Of a stretch of DNA of 64,000 nucleotides, positions 17,007 to 25,392 are shown piece by piece. The notes below the pieces were generated by a model. It was not told the origin of the DNA. It searched no databases and saw only the letters and a list, made by a program, of their open reading frames with translations. The stretch is from an uncultured Anaeromusa sp. GTDB lineage: Bacteria; Bacillota; Negativicutes; Anaeromusales; Anaeromusaceae. A program made the position numbers and the translations under genes. Each line of letters opens with the position of its first letter. The stretch's first letter is position 1. The DNA lies in contig NZ_OY764902.1 of NCBI RefSeq assembly GCF_963668665.1, positions 1,739,501 through 1,803,500 on the forward strand, read 5' to 3'.

Positions 17007-17342
17007 CTAGTGAAGAACTTCGTCAGGGAACAACTGTTGTACATCGTCGGCCAGCAAATCGAAGAAGACCAGCATGAATTTTCCTTCTCGGTCCATGACT
17101 TGTTTGCCGTGGGTGAAGAGCTCAAAATCTTCTACTTTGATTAAATCTGGCTCAAAGGTTTCTTCAATGAAGGAAAGAACGGCTTTTTCTCTGTCTACCG
17201 CTTGGGCTCTGTCAGCTGCGCCCTCATCATAGCCGCAGTGAAAGCTGTAGCTGTCGTAAGCGCCCTCTACAGGGGCTTTGCCTTGTGCACCAGCATTGTA
17301 TCCGGCCGCCCAGGCTTGCAGGTCCATTTCCGAACGAGTCAT
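17007..17342 (-). CDS. Conserved-looking acidic protein of unknown function
   Basis: Small soluble protein of 111 residues with many acidic and aromatic residues and no signal peptide. It contains paired Gly-Tyr motifs (AAGYNAGAQG and HCGYDEGAADRA) followed by a LSFIEETFEPDLIKVEDFELF segment. I do not recognise a family. The start ATG has GGGAGG about eight bases upstream, so translation is well supported. It is convergent with the 2-AEP operon and divergent from a small membrane-protein gene. Its function cannot be inferred. Confidence 0.7.
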   Translation of the reverse strand: MTRSEMDLQAWAAGYNAGAQGKAPVEGAYDSYSFHCGYDEGAADRAQAVDREKAVLSFIEETFEPDLIKVEDFELFTHGKQVMDREGKFMLVFFDLLADDVQQLFPDEVLH

Positions 17343-17600
17343 AGTGACAGCCTCCCTTCTAAGTACTTATATTGTGCATGAGGGGAACTACTACCTGGCT
17401 CATTAGGCTTTTGTTTTTACATCGTTATGATTCGACAAAAAGATAAGCACCTCCTTTAAGGAAGAGCGGTAAATTTACAGGAGAAGGGTACAAAAAAACA
17501 AGAAGTGAATTTTCAGTAAATTAAGAGTGTAAAACAAGGCGTTCTATTTTATAATGAAGAGTAGGGAAGGGAGGCAGGCTGTGATTGCAAGGAACTAAAA
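17343..17600. promoter_or_regulatory. Divergent intergenic region with a TATAAT box
   Basis: This 258-bp gap separates two divergent small genes. A TATAAT hexamer at 17550-17555 probably serves the plus-strand gene at 17601; no convincing -35 is visible. The middle holds a ribosome-site-like CACCTCCTTTAAGG stretch with no open frame of note. I see no repeat family member here. Confidence 0.4.
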
Positions 17601-17831
17601 ATGCTGCCGCGACAATCGCAGATACAGAGAATGAAGCGAGAATTCGGTTTGCCGGAATATAGCTTTGCAGGCATTTTGCTGGCCTGGATGATTACCTATG
17701 ATCCCGCGGATGTTACGTGGCATTCGCTTGTTGCGTTTGCGGCGGCGCTGGTCTATGTGGCCTATAAAGTGGGCCAACGGTTGTGGCGAGCCATTCGAAG
17801 ACCGCAAGAGGTTGCCAAGAAACGCAATTGA
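17601..17831 (+). CDS. Small membrane protein of unknown function
   Basis: Protein of 76 residues with a basic N-terminus, two short hydrophobic stretches (SFAGILLAWMITY and SLVAFAAALVYVAYKVG) and a strongly basic tail (RLWRAIRRPQEVAKKR). This fits a two-helix inner-membrane protein with both ends in the cytoplasm. The ribosome site is AAGGAA, about eight bases upstream. It precedes moaA by 113 bp; a functional link to cofactor synthesis is not shown. Confidence 0.6.
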   Translation: MLPRQSQIQRMKREFGLPEYSFAGILLAWMITYDPADVTWHSLVAFAAALVYVAYKVGQRLWRAIRRPQEVAKKRN

Positions 17832-17944
17832 GAATAATGGATTTTGTTTTTGGTCTTTTAGAGAGCAGAGCGGTTTTTCTTGCAGGGGAAAATTGGGAGA
17901 AGGAATCCGCCGCAGCCGCCGCGAAATAGGGCAGCAACGAAGTA

Positions 17945-18952
17945 ATGAAAATAGAAAAAGAGGTGAGGAACCTGCTTGATCCATACGGAAGAAACATTCA
18001 CTATCTGCGTATTTCTGTCACAGACCGCTGCAATTTGCGCTGCCAATATTGCATGCCTGCCAGCGGCGTTCCTGATCTCGGTCATGCCAATATTTTGACA
18101 CTGGAAGAAATACACCGGGTTGTGCAGGCGGCGGCCATGGTGGGCGTTGACAGCGTACGCCTGACGGGCGGCGAACCGCTGGTGCGCAAAAACGTGGTGC
18201 AACTGATCCGGCAGATAGCGGCTACGCCGCATATTGAAGACGTGGCTCTTACCACAAATGGCATACTCTTTGCAGAGCTGGCGCAGGAGCTTAAGCAAGC
18301 TGGCTTGCGGCGGGTCAACTTCAGTTTGGATACTTTGAACGCAGCCGTTTTTAAAGAGCTTACCGGCACAGATGGCTTGCAGCGTGTATTGCACGCTATT
18401 TCTGCGGCGCTGGAGCTAGGCTTTGGGCCGGTGAAAATCAATACCGTTGTTTTAAGGGGCATCAACGAGCAGGAGGTGATGGAGCTGGCGTATTTGGCGA
18501 AAACCATGCCTGTTCATGTGCGCTTTATTGAGTGCATGCCTGTGGGGAATTTGGAATTTTACCGGGAAGAACGTTTTGTGTCTATGCAGGAAGTGAAAGA
18601 AAGACTGGCGGCTCGTTACGAGCTGGTGGCAGGCGAAGCGCCGTTGGGGAACGGTCCAGCCAAAACCTATCAGCTGAGGGGCGGTCAAGGGACCGTTGGC
18701 TTTATCAGCGCCATGAGCGACCATTTTTGCGGGGCCTGCAATCGTTTGCGGTTGACGGCTGATGGACGGCTGCGGAGCTGTTTGTTTGGGAAGGAAGAGG
18801 TGAATCTGAAACCGGCCCTTTCCCGTCAGGCAGGGATCGAAGAAGTAGCGGAGCTCTTTCGTCAGGCTATTTTGGCTAAGCCGGAGCGGCACTATATGCA
18901 GCAAGGCTGGGGGGCGGATAATGCGCGCAAGATGTATCAAATTGGCGGTTGA
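17945..18952 (+). CDS. moaA: GTP 3',8-cyclase (molybdenum/tungsten cofactor step 1)
   Basis: Radical SAM enzyme of 335 residues that starts pyranopterin synthesis from GTP. The SAM cluster cysteines are C29, C33 and C36 in DRCNLRCQYC. The second cluster is held by C262, C265 and C279 in FCGACNRLRL and LRSC. RLTGGEPLVR is the SAM-binding GGE motif. The C-terminal Gly-Gly needed for GTP cyclisation is present (QIGG). It sits 97 bp before the aldehyde:ferredoxin oxidoreductase gene, so here it most likely serves the tungsten form of the cofactor. moaC and moaE are not in the window. Confidence 0.96.
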   Translation: MKIEKEVRNLLDPYGRNIHYLRISVTDRCNLRCQYCMPASGVPDLGHANILTLEEIHRVVQAAAMVGVDSVRLTGGEPLVRKNVVQLIRQIAATPHIEDVALTTNGILFAELAQELKQAGLRRVNFSLDTLNAAVFKELTGTDGLQRVLHAISAALELGFGPVKINTVVLRGINEQEVMELAYLAKTMPVHVRFIECMPVGNLEFYREERFVSMQEVKERLAARYELVAGEAPLGNGPAKTYQLRGGQGTVGFISAMSDHFCGACNRLRLTADGRLRSCLFGKEEVNLKPALSRQAGIEEVAELFRQAILAKPERHYMQQGWGADNARKMYQIGG

Positions 18953-19049
18953 GAGTTAGCCGATTATGTGGACGGTGCCAAGGGCAAGAGGCAGCTGTAA
19001 AAAGAATGTGAAAATATCAGGTGTAATAAGGAAAGAAGGCGGTGTAAGG

Positions 19050-20771
19050 ATGTTTTATCGAATTAACATGAAGGACTTGTTGGTTAAGGAGGACGCAGGA
19101 GAACAGTATGCGGGGCTGGGGGGGCGCGCCTTGAGTTCGCGCCTTGTGGAAGAGGAAGTGGAACCGACGGCGCATCCTTTGGGAGAGAAGAACAAGCTGG
19201 TTTTTGTCACGAGTCTGCTTTCCGGCACTGGCGCTCCTAACGGCGGTCGCATGTCTCTTGGCGCTAAGAGCCCTTTGACCGGCGGTATCAAGGAGAGCAA
19301 TGTCGGTGGGACCATGGGTATGAAGCTGGGGCGCCTGGGTGTTAGAGGCATTATTGTGGAAGGCTTGCCGGCTCAGGAAGGAACCTATGTGATTCAAGTT
19401 TCCGCCGCAGGCGTATCCTTGGTGGAGATGCCAGAGCTCAAAGGCTTGAATATTTATGACACCGTGGCGAAGCTGCAAGATAAGTACGGCCCGAAAACGG
19501 CGATTGGCTGTATCGGGACGGCGGGAGAAAAAAGGATGGCCGCAGCCTGCGTGGGCTTTACCGATATGGAAGGCGCTCCCACCCGTCAGGCAGGACGGGG
19601 CGGCTTGGGTGCGGTTATGGGCAGCAAAGGCATTAAAGCCATTGTGGCCGATGACAGCGGCGCAGGGAAACTTGTCTATGCCGATGAAGACGCCTATCGG
19701 GCCGGCGCAAAAAAATTGGCCAATGCTTTGTTGACCCATCCCGTTACCAGCCAGGCGCTGCCGGCGTACGGCACCGACGTGCTTGTCAATATTTTGAGCG
19801 AAGCCGGGGGCTTGCCGACACGCAACTTCAGCGAAGGACGCTTTGAAGGCGCGAATGATCTTGGCGGCGAGACCATGGCGGAGACCATCAAAGCGCGGGG
19901 CGGCAAGGTAGGGCATGGCTGCTCGCCGGGCTGTGTCATCCGCTGTTCCCAGATTTATCACGATAAAGACGGCAAAGTGCTTACAGGCGGCTTTGAATAT
20001 GAGAGCGTTTGGTCCATGGGCGCTAATTTGGGCATCAATAATTTGGATGATGTGGCTTTGATGAATCGCTTGTGCGACGATTACGGCCTAGATACCATCG
20101 ATACTGGCGTAGCCTTAGGCGTGCTGATGGAAGCCGGACTTTTCACGGCAGGAGACAGCAAGGCGGCCATTTCCCTGATTCACGAAGTGGGGCAAGCGAC
20201 GCCGCTCGGGCGGATTATTGGCGCCGGAGCGGCGGTAACGGGCAAGGTATTCGGCATGCGCCGCGTGCCGGTGGTGAAGGGCCAAGCCATTCCCGCGTAT
20301 GATCCGCGCGCGGTAAAAGGCCAAGGGGTAACGTACGCTACAACGCCTATGGGCGCTGACCATACTGCAGGTTATGCAGTAGCTACCAACATCCTGAATG
20401 TTGGCGGCAAGCTTGACCCGTTGGTGGCGGAGGGCCAAGTCGATTTGTCTCGGAATTTGCAGATTGCCACGGCCTTTGTGGACAGCACAGGGCTTTGCTT
20501 GTTTGTAGCCTTTGCCATTTTGGACATTCCGGAAGGGTTGGAAGGCATTGTGGAAATGTGCAACGCCCGCTACGGCTGGAACAAGAGCGTTGAGGACTAC
20601 CTGGAAATGGGCAAACAGGTGTTGCGGGACGAACGGCATTTCAACAAGCAAGCCGGTATTGCCGAAGGCTCCGATGACTTGCCGGATTTCTTCCGCACGG
20701 AAAAACTGCCGCCTCATGAGGTGGTTTTTGATGTGCCCAAGGACGAGCTGAACAAGGTTTTTGATTTTTAA
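19050..20771 (+). CDS. aor: Tungsten aldehyde:ferredoxin oxidoreductase
   Basis: Enzyme of 573 residues that oxidises aldehydes to acids with reduction of ferredoxin, or the reverse, using a bis-pyranopterin tungsten centre and one 4Fe-4S cluster. I chose ATG 19050, with GAAGGCGG seven bases upstream; this gives the canonical N-terminus FYRINMKDLLVKED. N-terminal motifs AGLGGRALSS and GRMSLGAKSPLTGG are typical. Cluster cysteines are in GCSPGCVIRC, with the fourth in DSTGLC. Pterin-binding DxxGL motifs are DDYGLD and DSTGLC. The tup tungstate importer nearby supports tungsten over molybdenum. The natural aldehyde is unknown; acetaldehyde from PhnX is one nearby possibility but unproven. Confidence 0.93.
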   Translation: MFYRINMKDLLVKEDAGEQYAGLGGRALSSRLVEEEVEPTAHPLGEKNKLVFVTSLLSGTGAPNGGRMSLGAKSPLTGGIKESNVGGTMGMKLGRLGVRGIIVEGLPAQEGTYVIQVSAAGVSLVEMPELKGLNIYDTVAKLQDKYGPKTAIGCIGTAGEKRMAAACVGFTDMEGAPTRQAGRGGLGAVMGSKGIKAIVADDSGAGKLVYADEDAYRAGAKKLANALLTHPVTSQALPAYGTDVLVNILSEAGGLPTRNFSEGRFEGANDLGGETMAETIKARGGKVGHGCSPGCVIRCSQIYHDKDGKVLTGGFEYESVWSMGANLGINNLDDVALMNRLCDDYGLDTIDTGVALGVLMEAGLFTAGDSKAAISLIHEVGQATPLGRIIGAGAAVTGKVFGMRRVPVVKGQAIPAYDPRAVKGQGVTYATTPMGADHTAGYAVATNILNVGGKLDPLVAEGQVDLSRNLQIATAFVDSTGLCLFVAFAILDIPEGLEGIVEMCNARYGWNKSVEDYLEMGKQVLRDERHFNKQAGIAEGSDDLPDFFRTEKLPPHEVVFDVPKDELNKVFDF

Positions 20772-20780
20772 ATAAAAAGA

Positions 20781-20820
20781 AAAACAGCCTGGCCGGATGG
20801 GTTCCGGCCAGGCCTGTTTT
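20781..20820 (+). terminator. Terminator after the aldehyde oxidoreductase gene
   Basis: AAAACAGCCTGGCCGGA (20781-20797) pairs with TCCGGCCAGGCCTGTTTT (20803-20820) with a one-base bulge and loop TGGGT. It could set off the highly expressed enzyme gene from the cofactor genes that follow. Confidence 0.85.
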
Positions 20821-20854
20821 CAAGTTTGTCTTGGCAAGGGAAATGAGGGATACG

Positions 20855-22108
20855 ATGGAGTTTTTAGCATGTCTGGATTGGCAAAAGGCGCAGGAAGTGG
20901 TTGCCCAGGCATTGACGACGGTGGCGGAAGAGGAAGTCGTGGAGCTGTTGGCGGCGACGGGACGCGTAACGGCGGCAGATATCCTGGCGCAAGAGGATTT
21001 GCCTCCGTTTGCCCGCTCTACGGTTGACGGCTATGCCGTGCGCAGCGCCGACACCTTTGGCGCCAGCGAGGCTGCGGCTGCGCTCTTGGAAGTAGTGGGA
21101 GACATACATATGGGCCGAGAGGCGGGCTTTTCTCTAGAACCGGGGCAAGCGGCGGCCATTCCCACCGGGGGCATGCTGCCGGTGGGGGCGGATGCTGTAG
21201 TGATGCTGGAATATGCCGAACAGCCCGACGGGCGGACGCTGCTGGTGCAAAAAAAAGCGGCGCCCAATGAGAATGTGCTGACCCAAGGAGAGGACGTGGC
21301 CTGCGGCGAGGTGCTTGTGGAAAAAGGGGTGCGCCTTGACGCGCGGCATATAGGCCTTTTGGCGGCGGGCGGCTGCCAGGAAGTACTGGTGCGCAAACGT
21401 CTTAAGGTGGGGCTGATTTCCAGTGGCGACGAGCTGGTGGAGATTGGGGTGCAACCAACCGGCGGCCAGGTGCGCGATGTGAATTCCTACGCCCTTAGCG
21501 CCCTGTTAAGCGGCTGGGGTTGTGAAGTAGAGCGCTTCGGCATTATCAAGGACAGCTATGAAAAGTTTTGCGAATGCCTGGCCCAGGCGGCGGCAACATG
21601 CCAACTGGTACTCATTTCCGGCGGCAGTTCGGTAGGGGCCAGGGATTTTACCGTGCCGGCCTTGCGGGCTGTGGCCAAACCGGGGATTTTATTTCACGGT
21701 CTGGCCATTAAGCCGGGGAAGCCGACGATCTTTGCCATGGCCCAAGATGTGCCTGTTTTTGGCCTGCCTGGGCATCCGGTGGCCGCCTTTATGGTATGCG
21801 GGCAATTAGTAGCGCCCGCCGTGCGGCGTTTGGGCGGCGAACGCCAAGCCCCCGCTGTCCGTGGCGTGCCGGCGGTGTTATCGCGCAATCTCGCTTCCGC
21901 GCCGGGGCGGGACGATTTTATCAGCGTACGTATCCTGGCGCAAGACGGAGGCTATGTGGCGGAGCCCATTTTGGGCAAGTCCGGCCTTATCGGCGTCTTG
22001 GCTCAGGCTGACGGGGTGTTGCATATTCCCGCGGCGAAGAGCGGCTTGTATCAAGGAGACCCTGTAATGATCCAGCCGGTGACGGCTGGGGCGGAAAGGG
22101 GCGCATGA
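20855..22108 (+). CDS. moeA: Molybdopterin molybdenumtransferase MoeA
   Basis: MoeA of about 417 residues inserts the metal (molybdate or tungstate) into adenylylated pyranopterin. DLPPFARSTVDGYAVRSADTF is the family N-terminal signature, followed by IPTGGMLPVGADAVVMLE, the MogA-like domain motif ISSGDELVE, SGGSSVGARDFT, and the C-terminal domain IV. I chose ATG 20855 (GAGGG five bases upstream); ATG 20843 or TTG 20831 are also possible. The next gene is a second MoeA fused to another domain, so the locus has two metal-insertion enzymes. Confidence 0.93.
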   Translation: MEFLACLDWQKAQEVVAQALTTVAEEEVVELLAATGRVTAADILAQEDLPPFARSTVDGYAVRSADTFGASEAAAALLEVVGDIHMGREAGFSLEPGQAAAIPTGGMLPVGADAVVMLEYAEQPDGRTLLVQKKAAPNENVLTQGEDVACGEVLVEKGVRLDARHIGLLAAGGCQEVLVRKRLKVGLISSGDELVEIGVQPTGGQVRDVNSYALSALLSGWGCEVERFGIIKDSYEKFCECLAQAAATCQLVLISGGSSVGARDFTVPALRAVAKPGILFHGLAIKPGKPTIFAMAQDVPVFGLPGHPVAAFMVCGQLVAPAVRRLGGERQAPAVRGVPAVLSRNLASAPGRDDFISVRILAQDGGYVAEPILGKSGLIGVLAQADGVLHIPAAKSGLYQGDPVMIQPVTAGAERGA

Positions 22109-22111
22109 GAG

Positions 22112-24058
22112 GTGGGGAAAAGCAAGGCCTATTTAGACTGCCGCACAAGAGAACAGGCTCAAGTCTTGTGGCGGGAGCGTTTGGCTGCCTGCGGTTTTTT
22201 TGACCAACTGCCGGCGGAAGAGGTGGCCCTAGACGAAGCCTTAGGAAGGGTGGCGGCGGCTTCGGTATATGCCGCGCAGTCGGTGCCGCATTATAACAGC
22301 GCCGCCATGGATGGCATTGCGGTGCGGGCGGCGGATACCTTTCAGGCGCAGGAAACGGCGCCGGTAAAGCTGACTTTGCTGTCTAAGGATCATCCTTTTA
22401 GCAAAGGCAGCTGTTATGTGGTCGATACAGGAGATGTGCTGCCGGAGGGAACCAATGCCGTCATTATGGTGGAAGAAGTGCATTTTGCAGCGGGAGAAGC
22501 GGAAATTATCGCCGCCGCTTCTCCGTGGCAGCATGTTCGCATTATCGGCGAGGATATTGTAGCTAATGAGCTTGTGGTAGCGGAGCGTCAGGTTATTTCG
22601 CCGGTGGATATAGCGGCTTTGTGGGCGGCGGGGCTGGAAACGGTGTCGGTGATTTTAAAGCCGAAGGTGGCGATTTTGCCTACGGGGGATGAACTGGTTG
22701 CCAGCCGCCGGGAGCTGAAACCAGGCAGCATTCTCGACGTTAATTCGCATATGCTGGCGGCGGCAGTGCGCCAATGGGGCGGCGAGCCTACGCGTTACGG
22801 CATTATCAAGGATCAGCAAGAGGCGTTGGAGGCGGCGGTCCAAGAAGCGCTGCAGCGTCACGACATGGTCCTTGTCAATGCAGGCACTTCCGCCGGCACG
22901 GAGGATTTTACTTTTGATGTGCTCAGCCGTCTAGGGGAGGTCTTGGTGCATGGCGTGGCCATTAAGCCGGGTAAACCGGTGGTGCTGGCAATTTGCGCAG
23001 GCAAGCCGGTAGTCGGACTGCCTGGCTACCCCGTTTCATCGATGTTGACGGCGGAAATGTTTGTCAAGGAAGCTCTCGCAGAGCGGCAAAAGCTTCCCTA
23101 CGCTGAGGCGCCGGAAGAAGAGGCTGTGGTGGTGCGTCCCTTGGCGTCTACGGTGGGGGTAGAAGAGTATGTCCGCGTTTCGTTGGGACAGGTGCAAGGC
23201 CGTATGGTAGCAGCGCCTCTTGGCCGGGGAGCGGGCTTGATTTCCTCGCTGACCCGGGCGCAAGGGCTGATTCGCGTTCCCGAAGGCAGCGCTGGTCTTA
23301 ATGCCGGCTCGACGGCGGCTGTGCGCAGACTGCGCGGCGGCAATTCGGCCCATAGTTTACTGGCTGTGGGCAGTCATGATTTGTCTTTGGAGATGCTGGG
23401 CGTTCACTTGCGGCGACGCCAAGGAGAACTTACCTTGTCCTGCGCTAATGTAGGCAGCATGGGCGGCTTGATGGCCATTCGCAACAATGAAGCCCATTTG
23501 GCGGGCATTCATTTATTGAGCGAGGCTACAGGGCAATACAATCTAGAGCAGGTGCGGTCGTATTTGCCGGATCGAGCCTGGCTGCTGGTGCATTTGGCCA
23601 GGCGGCAGCAGGGGCTGATGGTGGCCCCGGGAAATCCTAAGGATATCCAGGGGCTTAGCTGCTTGACTCGCCCGGGTATCACTTTCGTCAACCGTCAGCG
23701 CGGTTCCGGCACGCGCATGCTCCTTGATTATGAATTGAAAAAGCTGGGGCTTTCCGGGGCGGATATTAATGGCTATGAAAAAGAAGTCGGCACCCATATG
23801 ACGGTGGCCGCTTCGGTTGCGTCCGGCACAGTGGATGTTGGCTTGGGAGTCTTGGCGGCGGCCAAGGCGCTGGGGTTGGAATTTTTGCCGGTAGCGGCGG
23901 AGCAATACGACTTGCTGCTCAATTTTGAACCCTGCGATGAACGCCTGGAGCTGCTGCTGGAGGTGCTGCGTTCGCAGGAGTTCCGGGCGGACGTGGAGGC
24001 GTTGGGCGGCTATGACCTAAGCGGTTCCGGCGACATTCTTGGCAAAGGAAATTCTTGA
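22112..24058 (+). CDS. MoeA fused to a C-terminal periplasmic-binding-protein-like domain
   Basis: Protein of 648 residues starting at GTG, three bases after moeA. Residues of about 1-400 are a complete MoeA (VPHYNSAAMDGIAVRAADTF, TGDVLPEGTNAVIM, LPTGDELV, NAGTSAGTEDFTFDV). Residues of about 415-640 resemble a binding-protein domain of the LysR-effector or molybdate-binding type: LAVGSHDLSLEMLGVHLR, HLAGIHLL, FVNRQRGSGTRMLLDYEL, and VASGTVDVGLGVLAAA. This architecture is known for MoeA/LysR-substrate-binding fusion proteins. The added domain has no signal peptide, so it would bind its ligand, possibly tungstate or molybdate, in the cytoplasm. That role is inferred. Confidence 0.88.
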   Translation: MGKSKAYLDCRTREQAQVLWRERLAACGFFDQLPAEEVALDEALGRVAAASVYAAQSVPHYNSAAMDGIAVRAADTFQAQETAPVKLTLLSKDHPFSKGSCYVVDTGDVLPEGTNAVIMVEEVHFAAGEAEIIAAASPWQHVRIIGEDIVANELVVAERQVISPVDIAALWAAGLETVSVILKPKVAILPTGDELVASRRELKPGSILDVNSHMLAAAVRQWGGEPTRYGIIKDQQEALEAAVQEALQRHDMVLVNAGTSAGTEDFTFDVLSRLGEVLVHGVAIKPGKPVVLAICAGKPVVGLPGYPVSSMLTAEMFVKEALAERQKLPYAEAPEEEAVVVRPLASTVGVEEYVRVSLGQVQGRMVAAPLGRGAGLISSLTRAQGLIRVPEGSAGLNAGSTAAVRRLRGGNSAHSLLAVGSHDLSLEMLGVHLRRRQGELTLSCANVGSMGGLMAIRNNEAHLAGIHLLSEATGQYNLEQVRSYLPDRAWLLVHLARRQQGLMVAPGNPKDIQGLSCLTRPGITFVNRQRGSGTRMLLDYELKKLGLSGADINGYEKEVGTHMTVAASVASGTVDVGLGVLAAAKALGLEFLPVAAEQYDLLLNFEPCDERLELLLEVLRSQEFRADVEALGGYDLSGSGDILGKGNS

Positions 24059-24103
24059 GAAGAGATGAGTAAGCACAGTGGCTGCGGCGAAGGAGGGAAG
24101 CGC

Positions 24104-24388
24104 ATGGAAGGGCTGATTGAAGTCCGCTTCTTTATGGCGTTATCCGAACTAGTCAAGACGCGGCAGTGGGAGAATCCGCTGTGGTTGGCCTTGGCGGAGG
24201 AGATTACCGGCGTTGCGCTTTTGGCTAAACTGGAAATTGAGGCGGCACAGGTAGAGGCGTTCATGGTTAATGGCAAGGCGGTCTCCCCCGGGGAGGCCCG
24301 AATTCGACCGGGGGATCGGGTGGCCTTGCTGCCGCCGGGAACGCCCGGACCGTATCGGGTGATGCTGGGGCTGCGAAAAATGGATTAA
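24104..24388 (+). CDS. MoaD/ThiS-like ubiquitin-fold protein without C-terminal Gly-Gly
   Basis: Small protein of 94 residues. I chose ATG 24104, seven bases after AGGAGG. It has the MoaD-like opening IEVRFFMALSELV and the late motif FMVNGKAVSPGEARIRPGDR followed by VALLPPGTPGPYR. MoaD and ThiS need an exposed terminal Gly-Gly to be adenylylated and thiolated. This protein instead continues past the equivalent point with PGTPGPYRVMLGLRKMD. It therefore cannot be a conventional sulfur carrier and may have a structural or regulatory role. A normal MoaD follows immediately. Confidence 0.75.
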   Translation: MEGLIEVRFFMALSELVKTRQWENPLWLALAEEITGVALLAKLEIEAAQVEAFMVNGKAVSPGEARIRPGDRVALLPPGTPGPYRVMLGLRKMD

Positions 24389-24408
24389 GGAGCAAAGGAG
24401 GAGGGGCT

Positions 24409-24648
24409 GTGCAACTAGAAGTTCGACTGTTTGCCACCTTGCGGGCCTTTGCGCCAGCAGATGCGGTGGCAGGCGTATTTAGCGCCATCTGTCCAGAGGG
24501 TACTACGGTAGATTCCTTGGCGGAGCGTCTCGGTATCGAAGCCGCCAAGGTGCATATGCGCATGGTCAACGGCGTCGGCGTAGATGGAACGCACGTCTTG
24601 AAGGAGCGGGACCGGGTAGGGCTGTTTCCGCCGGTAGGAGGCGGTTGA
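24409..24648 (+). CDS. moaD: MoaD-family sulfur carrier protein
   Basis: Sulfur carrier of 79 residues, the small subunit of molybdopterin synthase. LEVRLFATLRAFAP opens the ubiquitin fold, RMVNGVGVDGTHVLKERDR is the central region, and the protein ends GLFPPVGGG, giving the terminal Gly-Gly that MoeB adenylylates. The start is GTG at 24409 behind AGGAGG. Its stop codon abuts the ATG of the moeB/thiF homologue, consistent with paired function. Confidence 0.88.
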   Translation: MQLEVRLFATLRAFAPADAVAGVFSAICPEGTTVDSLAERLGIEAAKVHMRMVNGVGVDGTHVLKERDRVGLFPPVGGG

Positions 24649-25392
24649 ATGGCGAAAGAGGCGTCTTTGGCAGAAATCAAAGCCGGGCGCATGCCGGAGC
24701 GGTACTTGCGCAATCTCGGCACGATTGGTCTTGCGGGACAGCTGCGCTTGCTGCAGGCGAAGGTGGTCGTCGTGGGCGCTGGCGGCCTGGGGGGCTATGT
24801 GCTGGAATGCCTGGCCCGACAGGGTGTGGGCCAGTTAGTAGTGATTGACGGCGACAATTTCGCGGCGCACAATTTGAACCGGCAAATTTTATGTACTACT
24901 GAAAATTTGGGGCGCAGCAAAGCCCAAGAAGCGGCGAGACGCCTTGCTGCGGTCAACCCGGAAGTGGAAGTGACGGCGGTGGCGCAGATGCTGACGACGA
25001 CTACGGCCCAAGCCTTGTTGGCAGGAGCGGACGTTGTCGTAGACGCCTTAGATAGTCTGCGGGATCGAAGCATGCTCTTTCAGGCCGCCGGGGCGCTGGG
25101 CATTCCTGTGGTGCACGGAGCGATTGCCGGTTTTACCGGCCAGGTGGCGGTCCTTTTTCCGGAAGATACGTACTTGGCGGTCTTTTTGACGCAAAAAGCG
25201 CCGGAGCAAGGGGTAGAAGCGGAGCTGGGCAATCCGGCGGCGACGCCGGCGATGGCGGCGGCTTTGCAAGCCCAGGAGACGGTGAAGCTGCTGACAGGTA
25301 CGGGGCGGATTCTAAGGAATGAAATTCTTTATTTTGATATGGAACAGCTGGAGTTTGAAAAAATTCGTATGCCTCAAGGAGGAACTGTGTGA
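24649..25392 (+). CDS. ThiF/MoeB/HesA-family adenylyltransferase
   Basis: E1-like enzyme of 247 residues expected to adenylylate the C-terminus of the adjacent MoaD. VVGAGGLGGYVLECLARQG is the nucleotide-binding glycine loop, and IDGDNFAAHNLNRQILCTT with the conserved D, N and R matches MoeB. DALDSLRDR carries the catalytic Asp. The two CxxC zinc-binding pairs usual in MoeB and ThiF are absent: the matching region reads FLTQKAPEQGVEAELGNPA. The start touches the stop of moaD, and the stop overlaps the tupA start. Confidence 0.88.
   Translation: MAKEASLAEIKAGRMPERYLRNLGTIGLAGQLRLLQAKVVVVGAGGLGGYVLECLARQGVGQLVVIDGDNFAAHNLNRQILCTTENLGRSKAQEAARRLAAVNPEVEVTAVAQMLTTTTAQALLAGADVVVDALDSLRDRSMLFQAAGALGIPVVHGAIAGFTGQVAVLFPEDTYLAVFLTQKAPEQGVEAELGNPAATPAMAAALQAQETVKLLTGTGRILRNEILYFDMEQLEFEKIRMPQGGTV

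Noticed and set aside
18953..19049. Possible Moco/tungsten-cofactor riboswitch before aor
   Set aside because: The gap is 97 bp, shorter than the known motif, and I could not find its conserved stems. A covariance-model search would settle it.
19017..19961. A 314-codon open frame antisense to the aldehyde oxidoreductase gene
   Set aside because: It lies entirely opposite a well-supported gene, has no ribosome site or recognisable motif, and its composition is what a GC-rich codon pattern gives on the other strand.
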